A stretch of 22,702 nt of DNA from a virus, in the IMG/VR virus record IMGVR_UViG_3300023110_001234, positions 1-22,702 of that record. One strand, given 5' to 3'. Position numbers and translations under genes: made by a program. The notes beneath the pieces were generated by a model. That model was not told the DNA's origin, did no database searches, and saw nothing but the letters and a program-made list of their open reading frames with translations. Shown here in pieces: positions 12,463 to 18,266 of the stretch. The number at the start of each line of letters is the position of its first letter. Position 1 is the stretch's first letter.

Positions 12463-13524
12463 TTACTTTAAAATGTTGTCGATCATAACAGTACTATTTA
12501 GATAATTGTTAATTAAAATCTGCTGTTGTTCTGATACAATACTAATATATTTTTCCGCATTGTCAATCTTTTCGTCAATGAACGCTGTTAGTTCATCACG
12601 ATGCTTTAAAAACGCATCGTAATTTTCAGTCCATTCACTTGGATACTTAAATACATCTAAATACATTTCTGAATAACTGGCACGGTCTGGAACAATAGGA
12701 ATGGCTCCTGTTAGTACAGCTTCCATTACACTAATGCCCAGGTTTTCATGTAGAGCACAACTAAAGATAGCAACACTACCTGCCAGTGTTTGGTAGTATT
12801 CTTTTTTACTGAGATTCATATTTTGTGTGATAACCATGTTATAGTTTTCAGCTAAGTTTTCAGCAATCTCAGGTTGTTTGTCTGCATTGTAACGATGCGG
12901 CCACATAATACGCTTTTCTTTAGGCATACCTGCTAGTGTACGTAAATTATTAACAATCAGTTCATGTGGTTGTCCACTGCGTATAGCCTTATCATAATTA
13001 CCTTGTGGTATATTTAAGTTACGCAAGAACATGTCTTTATGAAAGTCAGTTGCATAGTAATTGTAATCACATGCATGGAACCAACTACGTTCTACATGAT
13101 GTGGCCAATCCTTTCGCATTTTATAACCTAAAATGTCTGTAGGATCATATGCACCAGCATGCCAAATGCCATGAATTTCTACTGGAATATCCAATAAGTC
13201 GCTCATGTAACGAATAGGAGTAATAATAAAGTTCCAAGCATCAGTTACTAAAAACTTATCACCAGGCTTAACTTTACCGTTACTAAACAACTTGCTAACT
13301 TCTGCTGTTTGTGTTGCTTTGTAAACATTAGTTGCACCAAAGTCTAAAAACGCACCTTCAGTACGTTGCTCTGGTGCAAAGTCTTCTCCATCAATAGTTA
13401 CAACTTGATAGTTAAGTTCACGTTCTTGAATAGCGTTTTCAAGTACAACAGGAATGTTATCATACCACTGTTTAGTATAACGCTGGTCAATAGGTTCAAT
13501 TGGAATAATCCAAATAGTATTCAT
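12463..13524 (-). CDS. GT-B fold glycosyltransferase (GT4-like)
   Basis: This 353-residue protein has the C-terminal donor-binding signature HENLGISVMEAVLTG (259-273) with PIVPDRASYSEMY after it, the E-x7-E pattern of GT4-type retaining enzymes. The N-terminal half holds a Rossmann-like acceptor domain with several Trp/His-rich segments (VEIHGIWHAGAYDP). It should transfer a sugar from a nucleotide donor. The ATG at 13524 shares its A with the upstream stop codon (TGATG). Its place between a cytidylyltransferase-cupin fusion and folE suggests use of a locally made activated sugar. The acceptor could be DNA, the host surface or a virion protein; sequence does not decide. Confidence 0.82.
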   Translation of the reverse strand: MNTIWIIPIEPIDQRYTKQWYDNIPVVLENAIQERELNYQVVTIDGEDFAPEQRTEGAFLDFGATNVYKATQTAEVSKLFSNGKVKPGDKFLVTDAWNFIITPIRYMSDLLDIPVEIHGIWHAGAYDPTDILGYKMRKDWPHHVERSWFHACDYNYYATDFHKDMFLRNLNIPQGNYDKAIRSGQPHELIVNNLRTLAGMPKEKRIMWPHRYNADKQPEIAENLAENYNMVITQNMNLSKKEYYQTLAGSVAIFSCALHENLGISVMEAVLTGAIPIVPDRASYSEMYLDVFKYPSEWTENYDAFLKHRDELTAFIDEKIDNAEKYISIVSEQQQILINNYLNSTVMIDNILK

Positions 13525-14285
13525 CAATCTCTTCTTTCAATATCATCTTCTGTAAGTTTAGTACCCATCCAAACTTCAATTACTTTAGCTGTGGTGTTAC
13601 CTACATTGTGTGCTTTATGCCATGTTAACACTGGAATGTCAATACTATCACCAGGACCATAAGTTTTGCTTTCCCGATCACCATTTGCAAATTCCAAGTC
13701 CATACGAATTGTGCCTTCAATTACATGCCAGTGTTCACTGCGAATAAAATGACGCTGATCACTAAGTGGAGTATCTGTACCAAAAGCAAGCTCTTTTACT
13801 TGCCAACCAGGGCCTTTATGCAATACTGTATAACTGCCCCAAGCACGGTGTGTAGTAGGTTGACTCCACTCTTTAAGAATCCAACTACTTGAATTCCGCT
13901 TGTCATCACCACCTACACTGAATATAAACGATAAACGTGAATCTGTCAAACTCATTTCTGGAATGTTATCTTTGCCACGATCACCGCCATTTGCAAAAAT
14001 AATGTCACTTCCTTGCCATTTGTCCAGAGTTTGAACTAGTGCATCACATGCAGTGTCGTCATCATCGTTAAATGCAACGACTTCATCAACAACACTCATA
14101 GCATCAATAACACCTGCACGTTCAATCCAAGGCATAAACGGACGGCCTTTTTTACGAGTTAGCCATTCATCACTGTTTAATGCAACAACCAAGACGTCTC
14201 CCAACGCCTTGGCTGCTTTAAACATTGCAATATGTCCACTGTGTATAGGATCAAATCCACCGCTTACTACTACAACACGGTTCAT
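13524..14285 (-). CDS. Cytidylyltransferase-like domain fused to a phosphomannose-isomerase-like cupin
   Basis: This 253-residue protein has two domains. Residues 1 to about 110 are a HxGH nucleotidyltransferase: GGFDPIHSGH (9-18) and ALNSDEWLTRKKGRPF (35-50), closest to the HldE/RfaE C-domain or glycerol-3-phosphate cytidylyltransferases. Residues about 148-250 are a cupin: RSEHWHVIEGTIRM (182-195), YGPGDSIDIP and VIEVWMGTKLTEDDIERRD, matching the type II phosphomannose isomerase end. In ManC-type enzymes the same cupin follows a different nucleotidyltransferase fold, so this pairing is unusual. It probably activates and possibly isomerises a sugar phosphate for the adjacent glycosyltransferase. 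It starts directly after the DpdA-like stop codon. Confidence 0.82.
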   Translation of the reverse strand: MNRVVVVSGGFDPIHSGHIAMFKAAKALGDVLVVALNSDEWLTRKKGRPFMPWIERAGVIDAMSVVDEVVAFNDDDDTACDALVQTLDKWQGSDIIFANGGDRGKDNIPEMSLTDSRLSFIFSVGGDDKRNSSSWILKEWSQPTTHRAWGSYTVLHKGPGWQVKELAFGTDTPLSDQRHFIRSEHWHVIEGTIRMDLEFANGDRESKTYGPGDSIDIPVLTWHKAHNVGNTTAKVIEVWMGTKLTEDDIERRD

Positions 14286-15797
14286 TTAAGTCTCCAATGC
14301 TTCTAAGAATTCTTCCGCTGCTTCTTCTTGCTCTTGTGTCATTTCATCAGTTTCAAGTGAAATAGGATCTTCAACATCAAACAAGTTTCCAAATGTTGCC
14401 ATACTTGACGTCTGTCCAGTTTTTTGTCCACTAAAGTTAGCAAGCATGTCTGCAGCTTCATCCAACATTGTCATTGGCGTTTCGCTGCGGAATAGCTGAT
14501 CAATAAATTGTGTCATGTATATAACATTACGTGGAACATATGGACTAAACTGCTCATCTTTGCTGTTGGCTTTAAGTTTACGCCATTGCTTATAGTTTGT
14601 ATCTACAGTTGCATTTACCATATCAGTTAATGCGTTTGCACGTTGAACACTTTCAATATGCTGATAAACATTGTGCGACATTAGTAGCATATAGCTAAAA
14701 CTGTCCCAACTAGTTTTACCTTCTTTACCAACTTTGTTAAGCATACCAGGTGCGTAATGACAAATGTCGCCAAGTGTTAGACGTTCACCAATTGGACTTC
14801 CAAATGGAAATGCTTGCTTACTGCCTGCAAGACGCTTGTCGTCCATTGCTTTATCCATTACATATCCAAAGCGGTCAGCCTTATGTACGTGTTGAGTGTA
14901 CATTGTACCGTTAGCAGTTGCAAGGAAAGGACTTGCACAGTCAAACATTACTTCAATATCTTCATTTACATGCTCACGCAATGCACGTTTAATTGCTGTA
15001 TATGCTGCCGCCCATTCAAGACGTCCAATACCTAGATAATGAAGTAAGTCACGTTTCCCACGTTCTAATTGCTTGTCATCACGCATCTTAATTAGTGTAC
15101 GTAGTACGATATTAATATCATTTTTAGCACTACCACCAAACGCAAATCCTTCTAGGTCATGATGCTTCATATTTTCGTACCAGTATTCTGCTTCTGCCCA
15201 GTTACGGCCCTGCATAACATTTAAGTACTTTGTTTGATACTTACGATTGCGCTTAAACCACTCTACGTTAAAGTCTGTAAACTCTAGACACTGATTAAAA
15301 CTAGTGATACCAGTACGCTCAGTAAATGTAGGATCTGCTGCTAGTGTTGGAATATCCAGGATCATTGAATAGTCTCCAGTATGTTCTAGCCAATTTAAAA
15401 TCTTTTGACGTAAACTGTCATCAGTTTTAAAGTTAGCCCAATCACATTGGATAACACCTTTAATAATTTGGAAGCCGCCACTATCACACAACATAAACGT
15501 ATCTTTTCGATCACGCTGTTGTATCATTGCATCATCTTTATCTGCTTTGTCTAGATTAAGTTGTGCATGTCCTGCACTATACAACCCCCATTTATATGGA
15601 AAGTATGCTTGCTCTGTGTTGAGGAAGTTCATGCCCTCAATACCATTTTCAAAGCCTGTAGGAACACGTTCTTTTACTACATGCTCAGGATTATTCCTTT
15701 GCTTTGCAATGTAGTTATTGTAAAACGTACTAATACTAGGCAGGAATACTGAATAGTCTTTATTACGTTCTGTTAGATTTACTGTTGTTGCTGTCAT
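14286..15797 (-). CDS. dpdA: TGT-family transglycosylase, probable DpdA (7-deazaguanine insertion into DNA)
   Basis: This 503-residue protein has the tRNA-guanine transglycosylase barrel signatures. LCDSGGFQ (103-110) holds the general acid/base Asp, MILDIP (145-150), NVMQG (193-197), GFAFGGSA (217-224) and LGIGR (255-259) follow, and VMFDCASP (283-290) carries the nucleophile Asp286. The C-terminal zinc site of bacterial Tgt (CxCxxC) is not seen, and about 150 extra residues follow the barrel. In phages such proteins (DpdA) exchange guanine in DNA for a 7-deazaguanine, giving resistance to restriction. The presence of folE, queE and a QueD-like gene supports this over tRNA modification. It starts behind TTAAGGAAAACT. 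Confidence 0.85.
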   Translation of the reverse strand: MTATTVNLTERNKDYSVFLPSISTFYNNYIAKQRNNPEHVVKERVPTGFENGIEGMNFLNTEQAYFPYKWGLYSAGHAQLNLDKADKDDAMIQQRDRKDTFMLCDSGGFQIIKGVIQCDWANFKTDDSLRQKILNWLEHTGDYSMILDIPTLAADPTFTERTGITSFNQCLEFTDFNVEWFKRNRKYQTKYLNVMQGRNWAEAEYWYENMKHHDLEGFAFGGSAKNDINIVLRTLIKMRDDKQLERGKRDLLHYLGIGRLEWAAAYTAIKRALREHVNEDIEVMFDCASPFLATANGTMYTQHVHKADRFGYVMDKAMDDKRLAGSKQAFPFGSPIGERLTLGDICHYAPGMLNKVGKEGKTSWDSFSYMLLMSHNVYQHIESVQRANALTDMVNATVDTNYKQWRKLKANSKDEQFSPYVPRNVIYMTQFIDQLFRSETPMTMLDEAADMLANFSGQKTGQTSSMATFGNLFDVEDPISLETDEMTQEQEEAAEEFLEALET

Positions 15798-15815
15798 AGT
15801 TTTCCTTAAAGAGCA

Positions 15816-16124
15816 CTATGCTGCTTTTGCTTGATACACACCTACATGAATTTTTAATTTTTTCATGCTACGATCTTCACTTAGTTTTACAGACACATCA
15901 TATGTGATTGCACTTTGACGAATACTTGCATTTACATAGAATTCGTTAATAAGACCACAGTATTTGAGGTCACTAAGATATTTTTCAAACAAATTGCGAA
16001 TTATTTCTTCACTACCTTTGTTTGTTGCCAAAATACCATCATATGGTTCAATAATCTTAATAAGATCCCATTTGATGTCGTTAACACTTACACGCCCTTG
16101 GCGCAATTCACGAATATCAGCCAT
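15816..16124 (-). CDS. Hypothetical protein between dpdA and queD-like genes
   Basis: This is a 102-residue soluble protein starting MADIRELRQGRVSVNDIKWD. The ATG at 16124 overlaps the QueD-like stop by 8 nt; a start further up (16148) would overlap by 32 nt and is less likely. The second half is beta-rich (ITYDVSVKLSEDRSMKKLKI). No domain is recognised. I recall similar proteins in marine T4-like phages, unannotated. Its place between two pathway genes might mean a linked role, but it could equally be a structural gene. Confidence 0.75.
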   Translation of the reverse strand: MADIRELRQGRVSVNDIKWDLIKIIEPYDGILATNKGSEEIIRNLFEKYLSDLKYCGLINEFYVNASIRQSAITYDVSVKLSEDRSMKKLKIHVGVYQAKAA

Positions 16125-16551
16125 AGCTGCACGTTGCTCCATTTTCATTATCCTCGCTTACAGTGATTGTCATTTTGCGACCAGGATATTTGTTGTTAAT
16201 AGCATCTGCAAGATCATCACAAATCATCTCACAGGATTTAAAGTCAAGTTGCAGAGTATTTTCTGCATAAAGTTTTTCTAACCAGCGTTTAAACTGGATA
16301 AATTCAATGTCTCGATCGTCGTGGAACACTTCAATCTCAACTTTAAAGTGAAACATGTGACGATGAATATAGCCTAAAAAGCTAACGTCATATTCGTCAC
16401 CTGTTGCAAGATTGGGATCATCTAACGCTGCAGGATACTTGTGTAATCCTTCTTTACTAAACGTAACCCAAATACTTGTGCTTGTTTTTTTCATTTTGTT
16501 ATCTTCCTCACGCATACGCCGAAGCATATATTCGTAATAACGTTCTTGCAT
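16117..16551 (-). CDS. QueD/PTPS-like T-fold protein, catalytic cysteine not evident
   Basis: QueD (6-carboxytetrahydropterin synthase) makes the substrate of QueE. This 144-residue protein aligns by eye along the T-fold: FSKEGLH (31-37) for the first zinc His, HRHMFHFKVEIEV (63-75) for the HxH pair, DIEFIQFKRWLEKLY for the DF-x-xLK helix, SCEMICDDLADAI (106-118) for the PTSE segment, and SEDNENGATCSY (132-143) with E133 as the pterin anchor. Missing are the Cys that normally precedes HGH and the Asp-His of LDHxxLN, so activity is uncertain. The ATG at 16551 is coupled by TGATG. An internal ATG at 16494 with GAGGAAG upstream is an alternative start (125 residues). Confidence 0.72.
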   Translation of the reverse strand: MQERYYEYMLRRMREEDNKMKKTSTSIWVTFSKEGLHKYPAALDDPNLATGDEYDVSFLGYIHRHMFHFKVEIEVFHDDRDIEFIQFKRWLEKLYAENTLQLDFKSCEMICDDLADAINNKYPGRKMTITVSEDNENGATCSYG

Positions 16552-16730
16552 CAATCGTCATCATCTACTGATACTGTAGATAACTTTTTCTCTAGACGCT
16601 GCATTGTTTGCAAAAGTTCCCAAAGTTTCCAATCTGCAGACTTTGCAAGTTCCATAATGTTTTTACGAAACTCTTCTTCAGTAATTTCGTCAATTGAGGG
16701 TTCTTCGATTACTCGAATTTTTTTAACCAT
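16551..16730 (-). CDS. Small acidic helical protein
   Basis: This is a 59-residue protein: MVKKIRVIEEPSIDEITEEE, then a helical region with Trp (SADWKLWELLQTMQRLEKKL) and an Asp-rich tail. I chose the ATG at 16730 because of the AAGGAG site before it; the longer frame would be the YdcH-like gene read in another frame. It overlaps the upstream gene by 8 nt and its TGA is part of TGATG with the QueD-like gene. Function is unknown. Confidence 0.7.
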   Translation of the reverse strand: MVKKIRVIEEPSIDEITEEEFRKNIMELAKSADWKLWELLQTMQRLEKKLSTVSVDDDD

Positions 16731-16905
16731 TTGGTAACTCCTTTTTAATGGCTTCGATTTGCTCTTTAAGTTTAAGTTTCTGCTTCTTAAGTGACTTAAC
16801 ACTTAGTTCTGCATTAGTATGTTTATACAACTGTTCTATTTCTTTGTCAAGCATTCTATGCTTATTTTCCAAACTTTTCAACAGTTCTGTTTTTGTGCGG
16901 GGCAT
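16723..16905 (-). CDS. Small coiled-coil protein, DUF465/YdcH-like
   Basis: This 60-residue protein is nearly all helix. The pattern LENKHRMLDKEIEQLYKH (12-29) followed by LKKQKLKLKEQIEAI (about 39-53) matches the bacterial DUF465 (YdcH) family: KHxxLDxxIxxL and LKKxKLxLKDxI. Function of the family is not established. The start is the ATG at 16905; an in-frame TTG at 16911 is possible. It overlaps the cytidylyltransferase gene by 44 nt. Confidence 0.75.
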   Translation of the reverse strand: MPRTKTELLKSLENKHRMLDKEIEQLYKHTNAELSVKSLKKQKLKLKEQIEAIKKELPNG

Positions 16906-17308
16906 TTGCAACTCGTTCTCTTAAATCTGTAGTACTAAATTTATGATCACGTTTGTTAAAATGAAATTCAATACCACGTTTACGACAAATATCTTTGCCT
17001 GTAAAGTCCTTTTCACGATATTCTTCACCTAGTATACGTACATCTATACGATACATTTCAAGTATATCTTTTAAATCTTGTTCAGTTTCATATGGGATAA
17101 TTTCATCTACATACTCAACTGCACTTAGTTGTGCATAACGTTCAACTAAACTTTGTACTGGCTTATTCTTTTCTCCAGGTCTGTCAATTGATGGATCAGT
17201 TTGTAATCCAACAATCAAATAATCACATTGTTCTCGAGCTTCACGCAACATCATAATATGACCTGCGTGAAGTAAATCGAAAACACTTGCAGTAAATCCT
17301 ACTCTCAT
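16862..17308 (-). CDS. TagD-like cytidylyltransferase
   Basis: This 148-residue single-domain enzyme carries GFTASVFDLLHAGH (4-17) with the HxGH nucleotide-binding motif, and FSTTDLR (124-130), the counterpart of the RTxGISTT motif of glycerol-3-phosphate and related cytidylyltransferases. The family transfers CMP from CTP to a phosphorylated alcohol or sugar, releasing pyrophosphate. Length is typical (about 130-150). A second domain of the same superfamily is fused to a cupin at 13524-14285, so the phage has two activating enzymes. Substrate is unknown; glycerol phosphate is only one possibility. It lies 2 nt after the clamp stop and overlaps the YdcH-like gene by 44 nt. Confidence 0.85.
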   Translation of the reverse strand: MRVGFTASVFDLLHAGHIMMLREAREQCDYLIVGLQTDPSIDRPGEKNKPVQSLVERYAQLSAVEYVDEIIPYETEQDLKDILEMYRIDVRILGEEYREKDFTGKDICRKRGIEFHFNKRDHKFSTTDLRERVANAPHKNRTVEKFGK

Positions 17309-17310
17309 AA

Positions 17311-18030
17311 TTAACTCTGAGCAGGAAAAATATACTCGTAGACAGCAACGCCATTGTCTACATCAATTTGTAGTGCACCCATATCACTAAACCTGATTTT
17401 CTTATCTCCATTAAGATTAAGAACACTCATAACTTCAGCAATTGGGTATTTCCAACTTTGTTTTAACTCGCCATCAACTTGTGGTTGGAATATAAAGTTA
17501 CCAGTGTGACCACTGTCATCACCAAAATAAAACTTTAAATTACCTTCTTCAGTTTTTGCAATAAACACACTCTCTTCACTATTAGCTTGTGACTGAAACT
17601 TAAAACGCTGCACACTTGCAATGTGTGGTTCAACTTCAACATTCCAAGTCGCACCTTTAAATCGTACTTCTGGAATACGCTGTTGCACTAATTCCTTACT
17701 CATAAACCGGAAATCGTTTTTAAAATCTCCTTCTTTGTTTTCAAAGTGCATACTAAACGGCACATTTTCTCCGTTACGCTCACGCTTTTCCACAGTAATA
17801 TTAGCATCTTCTACATACTCTGGAATATTAAGGATAACATTTAATTTATCCAAATTAGGTAAACCAAGTGTCCCTGTTAGTTCTGAACTAGCACTTTTAT
17901 ACGTTGCTTTGACAATAACTTTATTGTCATCATCTTTTGCTTCAACAGTTGTGCCATCTGTTACTTTTACTGCATCGATGTTGCCAACACCTCTTGTGTG
18001 TTTGACGATGTCGAGTAGATAATCTCTCAT
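17311..18030 (-). CDS. Probable sliding clamp (gp45-like)
   Basis: This 239-residue protein lies directly after the polymerase and Smr genes. It has no catalytic motif. The alternation of strands and short helices suits a clamp: SSELTGTLGLPNLDKLNVIL (47-66) resembles the gp45 segment that closes the first domain, KYPIAEVMSVLNLNGDKKI mirrors it in the second half, and the end VAVYEYIFPA fits the last beta strand. T4 gp45 has 228 residues. A clamp would tether the polymerase and, in T4, also activate late transcription. Identification rests on overall pattern and context, not on a signature. ATGA overlap with Smr. Confidence 0.72.
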   Translation of the reverse strand: MRDYLLDIVKHTRGVGNIDAVKVTDGTTVEAKDDDNKVIVKATYKSASSELTGTLGLPNLDKLNVILNIPEYVEDANITVEKRERNGENVPFSMHFENKEGDFKNDFRFMSKELVQQRIPEVRFKGATWNVEVEPHIASVQRFKFQSQANSEESVFIAKTEEGNLKFYFGDDSGHTGNFIFQPQVDGELKQSWKYPIAEVMSVLNLNGDKKIRFSDMGALQIDVDNGVAVYEYIFPAQS

Positions 18031-18266
18031 GTGTGTTTCCTTTTTATTAACTGTACGTTATAGCTGCCTTGTGTACGAGTGTTAAATCTGTAACTACGAA
18101 CAAACCTACTTAAATGTAACCAGGTTTCTATTTCGTTGCGTATAAGACCTTGCCCGCAGATAATTTCACAAGATTTATAATTATCATAATAGCATCTTTC
18201 TAGAAACCTGTCAACAGCTTTCCATGCTTCATGTACATGTTTTCCGTGTAAATCTAAACGTCTCAT
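18027..18266 (-). CDS. Small stand-alone Smr-domain protein (copy 2)
   Basis: This 79-residue protein matches the Smr domain over its whole length: LDLHGKHVHEAW (4-15) and ICGQGLIRNEIETWL (about 35-49), with Cys in place of the Thr of TGxG. It closely parallels the gene at 4302-4532 in motif spacing (both have about 33 residues between motifs and ETW after GQG). It sits between the polymerase and clamp genes with ATGA overlaps on both sides, so it is co-translated with replication proteins. A structure-specific nuclease or nucleic-acid-binding role at the fork is plausible. Confidence 0.82.
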   Translation of the reverse strand: MRRLDLHGKHVHEAWKAVDRFLERCYYDNYKSCEIICGQGLIRNEIETWLHLSRFVRSYRFNTRTQGSYNVQLIKRKHT

